Shown: positions 44,646-51,826 of the stretch, piece after piece
Position numbering within the stretch: the stretch's first letter is position 1
How the letters are laid out: every line of letters starts with the position of its first letter
NCBI GenBank assembly: GCA_964623265.1
Contig: CAZUTK010000003.1
Span: 1-64,000 of the forward strand
DNA: 64,000 nucleotides
From: CAZUTK01 sp964623265
GTDB lineage: Bacteria; Electryoneota; B3-LCP
Direction: 5' to 3'
Notes under the pieces: generated by a model
The model's database searches: none
Told to the model about the DNA's origin: nothing
The model's input: the letters and a program-made list of their open reading frames with translations, nothing else
Program-made: the position numbers and the translations under genes

Positions 44646-45482
44646 TTAACCTTGCACGATTCCGGCGATGATCTGCGGCAGCATGTTGGCTTGAGCCAGC
44701 ATGGAGACGCCGGTCTGCATCAGGATCTGGGCTTTAACGAACTTCGACATTTCTGCAGCAATATCCGCGTCTCGGATCTGGGATTCGGAAGCCGTGGCGT
44801 TCTCACGGGCGATCTGGAGCTGCATGATGGTCCCCTGCAGACGCTCCACGTACGCACCGATGCGGGTCCGTTCCGTATCCTTGGAATTGATGGCGTTGTC
44901 AATCGAACCGATGGCGTTCTGCGCGTTGGTGGTGTTCAGAACATCGGTGCCGATCAATCCCAGTGCCTGCGTCGTCATGCTGTTGAAGTTGACATAGTAA
45001 TAATCTTCATCCGCCACGTTGAACGTGCCGATGTGGAACTTGATCCCGGTAGTGGAGAAACTCCCGTCAAGCAGGTTTAACCCGTTGTAATTGGTAACCT
45101 GCGCAATGCGGTTGATTTCGGAAACCAGCTGCTGGAATTCCACATTGAGCGATTGGCGGTCCGCTGCGGTCAACGCGCCGTTGGAGGCTTCGATCGCCAG
45201 CGCCCGCAAACGGGTCAGTTTCTCATCAATCACCGACAGAGCCCCTTCGGCGGTCTGCATTAGATTGATGTCGTAATTCGCGTTTCTCTCTGCTTCATCC
45301 ATAGACTGGATTTGGGCGCGGAATCTTTCGGAGACGGATAAACCCGCCGGGTCATCCCAGGCGTAGTTGATGCGCATGCCCGACGATAGACGGGTCACCG
45401 CCTGATCCATCTCGTTTTGCGTGTTCCAGATGTTCCGCTGGGCAGTGAGAGCGAGAATGTTGTGGTTGATTCTCGTGCTCAT
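44646..45482 (-). CDS. Flagellin, short form
   Basis: The filament protein of the flagellum. Residues 1-150 carry the D0/D1 N-terminal half: INHNILALTAQRNIWNTQNE, AVTRLSSGMRINYAWDDPAG, and QTAEGALSVIDEKLTRLRAL. The C-terminal half ends SMLAQANMLPQIIAGIVQG. There is almost no variable D2/D3 region, giving 278 residues, so the filament surface would be smooth. AGGGAGG lies 9 bases before ATG 45482. No other flagellar structural gene is in the window. It follows a merR gene by 41 bases and shares its sigma-28 promoter. Both termini are intact, so it should polymerise. Confidence 0.96.
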   Translation of the reverse strand: MSTRINHNILALTAQRNIWNTQNEMDQAVTRLSSGMRINYAWDDPAGLSVSERFRAQIQSMDEAERNANYDINLMQTAEGALSVIDEKLTRLRALAIEASNGALTAADRQSLNVEFQQLVSEINRIAQVTNYNGLNLLDGSFSTTGIKFHIGTFNVADEDYYYVNFNSMTTQALGLIGTDVLNTTNAQNAIGSIDNAINSKDTERTRIGAYVERLQGTIMQLQIARENATASESQIRDADIAAEMSKFVKAQILMQTGVSMLAQANMLPQIIAGIVQG

Positions 45483-45490
45483 CTCAATTT

Positions 45491-45507
45491 ACCTCCCTTG
45501 CAGGTAT
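45491..45507 (-). promoter_or_regulatory. Shine-Dalgarno leader element of flagellin
   Basis: On the minus strand the sequence ATACCTGCAAGGGAGGT covers the ribosome site of flagellin. The same element, less one base, stands at 45891-45906 before merR. CsrA is known to bind GGA motifs over the hag ribosome site in Bacillus, so a translational regulator is possible; only the repeat itself is seen. Confidence 0.5.
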
Positions 45508-45523
45508 TTTCATTCATTCATTT

Positions 45524-45883
45524 TCAAGCATTTGATTTCGCCAATAATTTCTTCAGCAGGTAATCGGACATCGTATCCGCCAGCTTCTCCAGATGTGCTT
45601 CCGAAGGCAAGATTGAATTTCCTTCCAGGACCGGTTCGGATTCCAGTTTTTTCCGCGCGCCTTCCAATGTGTAGCCTTCGTGGCGGACTAAATGATTGAT
45701 TTTTTCGATCATCTCAATATCGGAGCGGCGGTAGCGTCGCTGATTCCCCTCGGTTCTAATCGGGTTCAGATATTCGCTGAATTCCCGTTCCCAGAAGCGT
45801 ATCGTCGGCTTCGCCACACCAGTGATCGCGTTCACTTGCGCTATGGAGTACATGGGTTCATCCGATAGCTTCACTGCGCTCAT
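45524..45883 (-). CDS. MerR-family transcriptional regulator
   Basis: A 119-residue regulator with the winged helix-turn-helix MYSIAQVNAITGVAKPTIRFWER, the RRYRRSDIEMIEKINHLV wing and helix, and a short helical tail. It has no effector-binding cysteines as in metal sensors. GGAGG at 45896-45892 sits eight bases before ATG 45883, while the GTG at 45892 overlaps that site, so ATG 45883 is the start. The gene lies between a sigma-28 promoter and the flagellin gene, so it is a late flagellar gene and probably regulates motility or feeds back on flagellin. That role is inference. Confidence 0.9.
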   Translation of the reverse strand: MSAVKLSDEPMYSIAQVNAITGVAKPTIRFWEREFSEYLNPIRTEGNQRRYRRSDIEMIEKINHLVRHEGYTLEGARKKLESEPVLEGNSILPSEAHLEKLADTMSDYLLKKLLAKSNA

Positions 45884-45890
45884 GACTTTC

Positions 45891-45906
45891 ACCTCCCTTC
45901 AGGTAT
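45891..45906 (-). promoter_or_regulatory. Shine-Dalgarno leader element of merR
   Basis: On the minus strand this reads ATACCTGAAGGGAGGT, the one-base-shorter twin of the flagellin leader element. Spacing to the start codon is nearly the same in both genes. Confidence 0.5.
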
Positions 45907-45930
45907 CAGTCAAATGGGTTCTCAATCTTC

Positions 45931-45957
45931 TTATCGGCAGCCTGAAAGAATACTTTA
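45931..45957 (-). promoter_or_regulatory. Sigma-28 (FliA) promoter of merR-flagellin
   Basis: Read on the minus strand, TAAA (45957-45954), 15 bases, then GCCGATAA (45938-45931) match the FliA consensus TAAA-N15-GCCGATAA without mismatch. Transcription would begin near 45924, about 40 bases before the merR start, and run on into flagellin. Confidence 0.9.
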
Positions 45958-46066
45958 ATCATCTTCACACTTTTTTTGTGATCACGCTTCGCGTTAGCAA
46001 TGTCGTATAGCAGAAATCGTTCTTCTCGAGGGGTGGATTTCGGTCGAGGCAGGATGTAAAAATCTA

Positions 46067-46095
46067 TTGCATTGGATAAAAAATAGTATTATATT
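46067..46095 (+). promoter_or_regulatory. Vegetative promoter for rfaE1
   Basis: TTGCAT (46067-46072) and TATATT (46090-46095) are 17 bases apart in an AT-rich stretch. The rfaE1 ATG is 28 bases after the -10. It points away from the sigma-28 promoter. Confidence 0.8.
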
Positions 46096-46123
46096 GTTAG
46101 ACACTCAAGGCATATCGTAAAAC

Positions 46124-47125
46124 ATGGTCAAATTCGGCAAATCGAGATTAAAAACGCTCTTTGACAGCTTCCGGAAACAAAAAATCGCGGTAGTCGGTGA
46201 TTTAATGCTCGATCGCTATATGTGGGGATCCGTGCAGCGCATATCCCCGGAAGCTCCTGTCCCGGTCGTGGAAGTCAGTTCGGAAACGACAAAATTGGGT
46301 GGAGCAGCGAATGTAGCCAATAACATCTATGCCTTGGGCGCCGAACCGATCCCCATTGGAGTCGTCGGCGCGGATTCTTACGGGGATGACCTGCGCGCCT
46401 TATTCGAATTATCCGGTTTGCGGACGGATGGGATCATCACAGATCCTTCCCGACCCACCACAATCAAGACGCGGATCATCGCTCACGATCAACACGTCGT
46501 TCGAGCCGACGTCGAATCGAAGAAAGACCTCTCAGATGAAGCCGAAAAAAAGCTGCTGGCTGTTTTGCGCAAAGTGATCTCCAATGTGAACGGCGTCATC
46601 CTCGAAGATTACAATAAAGGGGTGCTGACGTCCGAGTTGATCCGGAAAATCATCGCGCTCTGCAGTAAAAATCGCTGCTTCGTCGCTGTGGACCCTAAAT
46701 TCAGAAATTTCTTTACTTATCAAGGTGTGGATTTATTTAAACCAAATATGCGGGAAACTGAGCAGGCTTTAGGAGTAAAAATCGAAACGGATGAAGAATT
46801 ATCTGAATCGGTGAAGAAATTATTTTTCAGATTAAAATGCAAAGCGGTGTTGTTGACGCGCGGCGAAAAAGGGATGGCTTTGTTCACATCCGAAAATGAG
46901 GCTCCGATCTTCGTCCCGACTCGAGCGAAGAAAATACACGATGTTTCCGGAGCGGGGGATACAGTAATATCTACATTTGTTGTCGCCAGACTCGCCGGCG
47001 CATCCTTGATCGAAGCCGCCACGATGGCGAATTACGCAGCGGGCATCGTCTGCGGGGAAGTCGGCGTCGTCCCGATTGATCATCAACAGCTACTTGAAGA
47101 GCTGTTGGAAGACAGCGTGTTGTAA
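46124..47125 (+). CDS. rfaE1: D-glycero-beta-D-manno-heptose-7-phosphate kinase (RfaE1/HldA)
   Basis: This PfkB kinase makes heptose-1,7-bisphosphate for the LPS inner core. VVGDLMLDRYMWGSVQRISP, GGAANVANNIYALG, then DPKFRNFFTYQGVDLFKPN and the catalytic DVSGAGDTVISTFV are family-specific. In E. coli it is the first half of HldE; here it ends at 333 residues. The second half lies beyond a tRNA gene, 108 bases on. A vegetative promoter precedes it. Its presence indicates heptose in the LPS core. Confidence 0.94.
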   Translation: MVKFGKSRLKTLFDSFRKQKIAVVGDLMLDRYMWGSVQRISPEAPVPVVEVSSETTKLGGAANVANNIYALGAEPIPIGVVGADSYGDDLRALFELSGLRTDGIITDPSRPTTIKTRIIAHDQHVVRADVESKKDLSDEAEKKLLAVLRKVISNVNGVILEDYNKGVLTSELIRKIIALCSKNRCFVAVDPKFRNFFTYQGVDLFKPNMRETEQALGVKIETDEELSESVKKLFFRLKCKAVLLTRGEKGMALFTSENEAPIFVPTRAKKIHDVSGAGDTVISTFVVARLAGASLIEAATMANYAAGIVCGEVGVVPIDHQQLLEELLEDSVL

Positions 47126-47149
47126 TCGGATCCTCGCATATTTTGCCTT

Positions 47150-47223
47150 GGGCGATTAGCTCAGTTGGTTAGAGCGCTGGTCTCACATACCAGAGGTCAC
47201 AAGTTCAAGTCTTGTATCGCCCA
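47150..47223 (+). tRNA. tRNA-Val (anticodon CAC)
   Basis: A complete cloverleaf of 74 bases: acceptor GGGCGAT/ATCGCCC, D stem GCTC/GAGC, anticodon stem CTGGT/ACCAG with loop CTCACAT (anticodon CAC at 47184-47186), and T stem ACAAG/CTTGT. The discriminator is A47223. The CCA end is not encoded (CGA follows). It reads GTG codons. Confidence 0.96.
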
Positions 47224-47233
47224 CGATGACCTT

Positions 47234-47758
47234 ATGAAGTCCGCAACAGCCGACAGTGCGAAGAATCCCCCTGTGTCAGCGCGCATATTGAACTGGGATG
47301 AATTGTTTTTACTGCGCGCGGAGTGGAAGCGGCGGGGCTGGAAGGTGGTCTTCACCAACGGCGTTTTTGACATCTTACATCGCGGTCATATTGAGTATCT
47401 GAAAGCCGCGCGTTCCCTGGGAGATGTGTTGGTCGTCGGCGTGAATACAGACGCATCCGTGAAGAAATTTAAGGATGATCGCAGACCCATCGTCTCGGAG
47501 AATGATCGCGCCCAGATTTTAGGCAGCCTGCGTTTCGTGGACGCAGTCACCCTGTTCGATCAACCGACTCCTTTAGAGCTGATCAGCCGATTGCAGCCTG
47601 ACATTCTGGTCAAAGGATCTGATTACCAAAAAAGTGAGATTGTCGGCGCGGAGGTTGTGGAAAACGCGGGCGGGCAGGTCGTGCGCATCGAGTTGACGGC
47701 GGGAAAATCCACCAGCAATCTGATCGAGGAGATTCTGCGCCGGTACCGGTCTGCTTAA
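47234..47758 (+). CDS. rfaE2: Heptose-1-phosphate adenylyltransferase (RfaE2/HldC)
   Basis: This transferase activates heptose-1-phosphate with ATP to ADP-heptose. VVFTNGVFDILHRGHIEYL holds the HxGH catalytic motif, and LVVGVNTDASVKKFKDDRRP and LVKGSDYQKSEIVG follow, as in the C-terminal half of HldE. ATG 47234 is the start: an earlier in-frame codon at 47165 lies inside the tRNA. No ribosome site is seen; instead ATG 47226 starts a three-codon frame (M-T-L) whose TGA overlaps this ATG. Only ten bases separate it from the mature tRNA end. Confidence 0.92.
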   Translation: MKSATADSAKNPPVSARILNWDELFLLRAEWKRRGWKVVFTNGVFDILHRGHIEYLKAARSLGDVLVVGVNTDASVKKFKDDRRPIVSENDRAQILGSLRFVDAVTLFDQPTPLELISRLQPDILVKGSDYQKSEIVGAEVVENAGGQVVRIELTAGKSTSNLIEEILRRYRSA

Positions 47759-47783
47759 CCGTTGATCCGCAGGTTGAAGATCC

Positions 47784-49106
47784 ATGTTCGATCAACTCAC
47801 GAAAAGCTTCGAGAATTTCTTCCGCAACCTGCGCGGGCAGGGGAAAATCACCGAAGAAAATATCCGGGATTCCCTGCGGGAAGTCCGCAGAATCCTTCTG
47901 GAAGCCGACGTCAACTATAAAGTCGTCAAAGATTTCATCGACGGCGTTCAGCAAAAGGCGCAAGGCCAGGAAGTCTTGCGCAGCATTACGCCGGGACAGC
48001 AGGTCATTAAAATCATATACGATGAGCTGACTCACCTTTTAGGCGAAGGCTACAGCCGCCTAGATTTGACATCCCTGCCGCCGGTTCCCGTGATGATCGT
48101 CGGCTTACAAGGCTCCGGCAAGACGACACTGACTGCAAAACTCGGCTTGCATTTGAGGCGGAAAAATCGGCACCCCTTGCTGGTGGCGGCGGATGTGTAC
48201 CGCCCCGCCGCAATAGATCAATTGCAACAGTTGGGCAGACAACTGGATCTTCCTGTATGGGCACCGGGCGTGCTGGATCCTGTGGAAATCTGCCGATCGG
48301 GAATCGCCGAAGCTCGCAAGTCTGCGCGGGATGTCGTGCTCCTGGATACCGCTGGACGGCTCCACATTGATGAAAAGATGATGGAGGAACTGAAGCGGAT
48401 CCGCGACGCATTGCATCCGCCGGAAATTCTGTATGTGGCGGACGGCATGGCGGGGCAAGACGCAGTCCGTGCTGCTCAAGAGTTTCAGGAACGATTGGAT
48501 TTCACCGGCATCGTCTTGACGAAGCTGGACGGCGACTCAAAAGGCGGTGCGGCGCTGTCCATCCGAGCGGTAACCGGCAAGCCGATCCGTTTTATCGGAA
48601 CTGGTGAGAAGCCGGACGCGCTGGAAGAGTTTTATCCCGATCGCATGGCGTCCCGAATTCTGGGTATGGGGGACGTCGTCAGCCTGGTGGAAAAAGCTCA
48701 GGAGACGGTGGATCAGGAAACCGCCGACCGCATCGCGCGCAAGATCGCCCGTCAAGAATTCACACTGGAGGATTTTTTGGATCAACTGAGGCAACTCCAG
48801 AAAATGGGACCGCTGGAGCAAATCCTCGGGATGATCCCCGGCATCGGAAAGGCGATGAAGGGGTTGACGCTGAGCGAAAAAGATTTGAAACGCACGGAAG
48901 CGATCCTCTGTTCGATGACGCGAGAAGAGCGCATCAAGCCACAAATCATCAACGGAAGCCGCAGAAAGCGGATCGCCGCCGGTTCGGGAACAAGGGTGCA
49001 AGATGTCAATCAGATCCTGAACCAATTTGAGCAATTGCGCAGTATGATGAAACAAATGGGCAAAATTAAAAATCGTTCCACTAAACTGCCCTTCTCGTTC
49101 TCGTAA
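47784..49106 (+). CDS. ffh: Signal recognition particle GTPase Ffh
   Basis: Ffh binds signal sequences on nascent chains and docks with FtsY. The order is N domain, then G domain with GLQGSGKTTLTAKLG (about 105-119), DVYRPAAIDQL, DTAGRLH and TKLDGDSKGGAA. The methionine-rich M domain with MGPLEQILGMIPGIGKAMKG closes the protein. At 440 residues it is complete. The order ffh-rpsP-khpA-rimM-trmD-rplS is a classic bacterial cluster. Confidence 0.97.
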   Translation: MFDQLTKSFENFFRNLRGQGKITEENIRDSLREVRRILLEADVNYKVVKDFIDGVQQKAQGQEVLRSITPGQQVIKIIYDELTHLLGEGYSRLDLTSLPPVPVMIVGLQGSGKTTLTAKLGLHLRRKNRHPLLVAADVYRPAAIDQLQQLGRQLDLPVWAPGVLDPVEICRSGIAEARKSARDVVLLDTAGRLHIDEKMMEELKRIRDALHPPEILYVADGMAGQDAVRAAQEFQERLDFTGIVLTKLDGDSKGGAALSIRAVTGKPIRFIGTGEKPDALEEFYPDRMASRILGMGDVVSLVEKAQETVDQETADRIARKIARQEFTLEDFLDQLRQLQKMGPLEQILGMIPGIGKAMKGLTLSEKDLKRTEAILCSMTREERIKPQIINGSRRKRIAAGSGTRVQDVNQILNQFEQLRSMMKQMGKIKNRSTKLPFSFS

Positions 49107-49163
49107 TTTTGATTAGCAAATCAACGATAAACAACGTAATGGAGTAATAAAGGAGGTCTTTTC

Positions 49164-49652
49164 GTGCCAGTAAAATTGCGCCTGATGCGAATAGGTCGCA
49201 AAGGACAACCATCCTACAGAATCGTCGCCGTAGATTCTCGGAAAAGACGCGACGGAGCTTATATCGAGAAAATCGGACACTATAATCCACTGACGAAACC
49301 GGCGGATGTGGTTATAAATGATGACCTGGCTTTGAAATGGCTGAGTCAAGGCGCCATCCCGACGGATACTGTGCGCAGCCTGCTTTCAAGGCGTGGAATT
49401 CTCCTCGCATTCGACCTGAAAAAACGCGGACTTCCGCAGGAAGAAATCAACAATAAAGTCGCGAAATTCCGCTCAGAAAAAGAAGCGTCTCTATTGGAAC
49501 GCGAAAAGATGCGGGCTCCGCAAACCGCGATGGTAGAGTCGGATTCTGCTCCGTCAGAACCTGCAGCACAAGAAGAGCAGCCGACTGAAACCAGTACGCC
49601 GGAAGAGCAACCGCCTGAAGAGCCATCCTCACCGGAAGCTTCCGTATCCTGA
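49164..49652 (+). CDS. rpsP: Ribosomal protein S16 with an acidic C-terminal extension
   Basis: The first 80 residues are normal S16: VKLRLMRIGRKGQPSYRIV, KRRDGAYIEKIGHYNPLT and ALKWLSQGAIPTDTVR. A further 80 residues follow: a charged helix and then a Glu/Pro/Ser/Thr-rich tail. Together with the S2 tail this shows that the organism decorates ribosomal proteins with low-complexity ends. GTG 49164 is the start with AAAGGAGG upstream. Confidence 0.96.
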   Translation: MPVKLRLMRIGRKGQPSYRIVAVDSRKRRDGAYIEKIGHYNPLTKPADVVINDDLALKWLSQGAIPTDTVRSLLSRRGILLAFDLKKRGLPQEEINNKVAKFRSEKEASLLEREKMRAPQTAMVESDSAPSEPAAQEEQPTETSTPEEQPPEEPSSPEASVS

Positions 49653-49751
49653 GGTATTCTGACACCGGTCTGGATTCTCTGTAAGGGTGTTTCACCCGCA
49701 ATCACGGAAACCAAGTGTTTTTTATAAATCAGAGACTAACCGGAGTCTTCT

Positions 49752-50009
49752 ATGAAAGAATTTATTGAGTTCATTGTCAGACATTTAGTCGAAAATCCTG
49801 ACAAAGTTCAGGTATTGGAAGAAAGCGGCGAAAAGGGCATTGTATTGAAACTGACGGTGGGTGAAAATGATCTGGGGCGCGTCGTCGGCAAAGACGGAAA
49901 AACCGCGAGATCCCTGCGTACCCTGCTCACCGCAGTCGCGGCTCGCCAAGGCATTCGCGCAACCCTGGAAATCATCAATGGAGTGCGGAAACCTGTCGAA
50001 CAAACCTGA
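49752..50009 (+). CDS. khpA: RNA-binding KH protein KhpA
   Basis: KhpA is a small KH-domain protein that binds many RNAs, often as a pair with KhpB/EloR. The signature LGRVVGKDGKTARSLRTLL holds the GxxG loop (here GKDG). The length of 85 is typical of KhpA, also called UPF0109. Its 3' end overlaps rimM by 32 bases in another frame. The 99-base gap before it holds nothing I can identify. Confidence 0.94.
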   Translation: MKEFIEFIVRHLVENPDKVQVLEESGEKGIVLKLTVGENDLGRVVGKDGKTARSLRTLLTAVAARQGIRATLEIINGVRKPVEQT

Positions 50010-50535
50010 CTCAGTCTTCGAATCCCTGATTGAGATCGCCAAAGTTGTCAAGCCTCAAGGATTAAGGGGGGAATTAAAAGTCTTGACCTATTCCAGAGAT
50101 CCCGCCGACATCCGTAGATATAACTCGATTTTCCTCGGGTTTGACGGTGATCTGAAGGGTGAATTCTACATCGAGAGATGCAGGATCAATGCATCGGTGG
50201 TGATCCTGAAATTGAAAGATATCGAAAGCCGAGAACAAGCGCAGACATTGCGAAACTGCTCCATCTGGATCCATAAAAATCAATTGCCGGCTCTGCCTGT
50301 CGGCGAATATTACATCCAAGATTTGATCGGACTGCAGGTTTTCGATGAGCAAGGTACATTCTGCGGTACGATGGTGGATGTCCTCGAATTGCCCGCGAAC
50401 GACGTCTATGTTATCGCGTCCGGCGGGCGCGAACTCTTAATTCCAGCGGTTTCAAAATTCGTGCAAGAAGTACGATGCGATCAACATCGCATCATCATCC
50501 GAATGCCCGATGGTCTAACGGATGAACCGGTCTGA
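49978..50535 (+). CDS. rimM: 16S rRNA processing protein RimM
   Basis: RimM helps maturation of the 30S head with S19. The N-terminal barrel begins IEIAKVVKPQGLRGELKVLTY, the PRC-type second domain has GEYYIQDLIGLQVFDEQG and LIPAVSKFVQEV. The frame is open far upstream, but ATG 49978 is the first start that gives a short leader before the conserved part; it lies inside khpA. trmD follows after eight bases. Confidence 0.94.
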   Translation: MECGNLSNKPDSVFESLIEIAKVVKPQGLRGELKVLTYSRDPADIRRYNSIFLGFDGDLKGEFYIERCRINASVVILKLKDIESREQAQTLRNCSIWIHKNQLPALPVGEYYIQDLIGLQVFDEQGTFCGTMVDVLELPANDVYVIASGGRELLIPAVSKFVQEVRCDQHRIIIRMPDGLTDEPV

Positions 50536-50543
50536 GCATCCCT

Positions 50544-51254
50544 ATGCGAGTGGATATCCTAACGCTTTTTCCCGGGCTGTTCGACGGTTTTTTGAAAGAC
50601 GCCTTGATCAAACGGGCGCGGCAAAAGGGATTGCTGGAAGTGAATATTTATCCCTTGCGCTCTTGGGCACGCAGCCGCCATCAGCAGGTGGACGACTATC
50701 CGTTCGGCGGAGGTCCGGGAATGATCCTGAAGCCGGAACCGATTCTGGAAGCGCTGGATGATCTGAAGCGAAACCGTGCCTCGAAAGCCAAGACGATTTT
50801 TTTTACCCCCTGCGGGGAGCTTTTGACTCAAACGTTAGTTGAAGAATTCCTGGCGGAAGAAGCGCTGATCTTCGTCTGTGGAAGATATAAAGGCGTGGAT
50901 CAACGCGTGTTGGACCACGGCATTGACCGACAGATCTCGATCGGCGACTATGTCCTCTCCGGCGGCGAGTTGCCTGCTATGGTCTTGCTGGAGGCGATAA
51001 CGCGTTTGATTCCAGGCGTCATTCATGACCTTGAATCCGCCCAGACGGATAGCTTTCAGCAGAATTTACTGGAAGGTCCCCTGTACACTCGCCCGGATGT
51101 ATATCGAGGCTGGAAGGTGCCGGATATCCTGACATCCGGAGATCATAAAAAGATCGCTGACTGGCAGAGGGAAAAGGCGTTGGAAACCACTCGCCTTCGA
51201 CGTCCTGACCTATGGGAAAAATACTTGAAAAATATACCCTCATCGAATTCATAG
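50544..51254 (+). CDS. trmD: tRNA (guanine-37-N1)-methyltransferase TrmD
   Basis: TrmD methylates G37 next to the anticodon to prevent frameshifts. The trefoil-knot SAM site is clear: FPFGGGPGMILKP-like DDYPFGGGPGMILKPEP, then FVCGRYKGVDQRV and SIGDYVLSGGELPAM. The C-terminal tRNA-binding part has LLEGPLYTRPDVYRGWKVP. At 236 residues it is complete. Confidence 0.98.
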   Translation: MRVDILTLFPGLFDGFLKDALIKRARQKGLLEVNIYPLRSWARSRHQQVDDYPFGGGPGMILKPEPILEALDDLKRNRASKAKTIFFTPCGELLTQTLVEEFLAEEALIFVCGRYKGVDQRVLDHGIDRQISIGDYVLSGGELPAMVLLEAITRLIPGVIHDLESAQTDSFQQNLLEGPLYTRPDVYRGWKVPDILTSGDHKKIADWQREKALETTRLRRPDLWEKYLKNIPSSNS

Positions 51255-51266
51255 ACAAGGTTCACC

Positions 51267-51614
51267 ATGAGAAATCTGCATTTGATGACTTCATCTCAAC
51301 TGAAATCCGACATTCCGGAATTCAAAGCCGGGGATACGGTCAAAGTTCATGTGCGTGTGATCGAAGGCGATAAAGAGCGCATACAGGTATTTCAGGGGAC
51401 GGTCCTGGAACGCAGCGGCGCCGGAATCAACGAGATGTTCACGGTCAGAAAAGTATCCGCCGGTGTCGGTGTGGAACGGATTTTTCCGCTCCATTCGCCG
51501 CGCATCGCTCGAATTGAGCCTGTTCGCCAGGGAAAAGTCCGTCGAGCCAAGCTGTATTATCTGAGCAATCTACAAGGGAAAGCCGCCAGAATCAAGGAGA
51601 AAACCGCGCGGTAG
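51267..51614 (+). CDS. rplS: Ribosomal protein L19
   Basis: L19 sits at the interface of the two subunits. FKAGDTVKVHVRVIEGDKER, FQGTVLERSGAGINEMFTVR and GVGVERIFPLHSPRI are diagnostic, and RRAKLYYLSNLQGKAARIKE ends the fold. Length 115 is normal. A cobalamin riboswitch starts 16 bases after its stop, so the next operon either has its own promoter inside rplS or is reached by read-through. Confidence 0.98.
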   Translation: MRNLHLMTSSQLKSDIPEFKAGDTVKVHVRVIEGDKERIQVFQGTVLERSGAGINEMFTVRKVSAGVGVERIFPLHSPRIARIEPVRQGKVRRAKLYYLSNLQGKAARIKEKTAR

Positions 51615-51630
51615 CAATCCTGTTACATAG

Positions 51631-51741
51631 ATTTTAATCAGGGAAGACGGTGGAAAGCCGGCGCTGCCCCGCAACTGTAATCATCCGAGCGGATGAGAGC
51701 CAGACACCTGATTAAAATATCAAATGCCTTCGCGGGGAGGC
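51631..51741 (+). ncRNA. Cobalamin (B12) riboswitch, compact type
   Basis: P1 is a perfect 12-bp stem (51631-51642 with 51707-51718). The core has GGGAA, GGTGGAAAGCC and GCTGCCCCGCAACTGTAA, and the B12-box end GAGCCAGACACCTG. A small hairpin (TCATCC-GAGC-GGATGA) stands where larger types have many arms. Loop L5 CCCCGC (51667-51672) is exactly complementary to GCGGGG (51732-51737) in the loop of a downstream hairpin 51726-51741, forming the L5-L13 kissing pair that gates expression. It controls the uptake genes that follow. Confidence 0.95.
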
Positions 51742-51753
51742 GCCACGAATGTT

Positions 51754-51782
51754 CTCCTCGGTGCGCGCCGAGGAGTTTTTTT
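51754..51782 (+). terminator. Riboswitch-controlled terminator
   Basis: CTCCTCGG (51754-51761) pairs with CCGAGGAG (51768-51775), followed by seven Ts. GGGGA in the L13 hairpin (51734-51738) could pair with TCTCC (51753-51757) as an antiterminator when B12 is absent; with B12 the kissing pair sequesters it and the terminator forms. The switching is inference from complementarity. Confidence 0.85.
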
Positions 51783-51826
51783 GGAGGCCTTCGCGGCTTC
51801 CTTTTTGTTTCTATCGGAGTTATGCC

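Noticed and set aside
45884..45892. GTG 45892 as start of the MerR gene
   Set aside because: The GTG overlaps the last base of the GGAGG ribosome site. ATG 45883 is at the correct distance from it.
47165..47233. N-terminal extension of rfaE2 running back into the tRNA gene
   Set aside because: The bases are those of a complete tRNA-Val; the conserved protein begins after ATG 47234.
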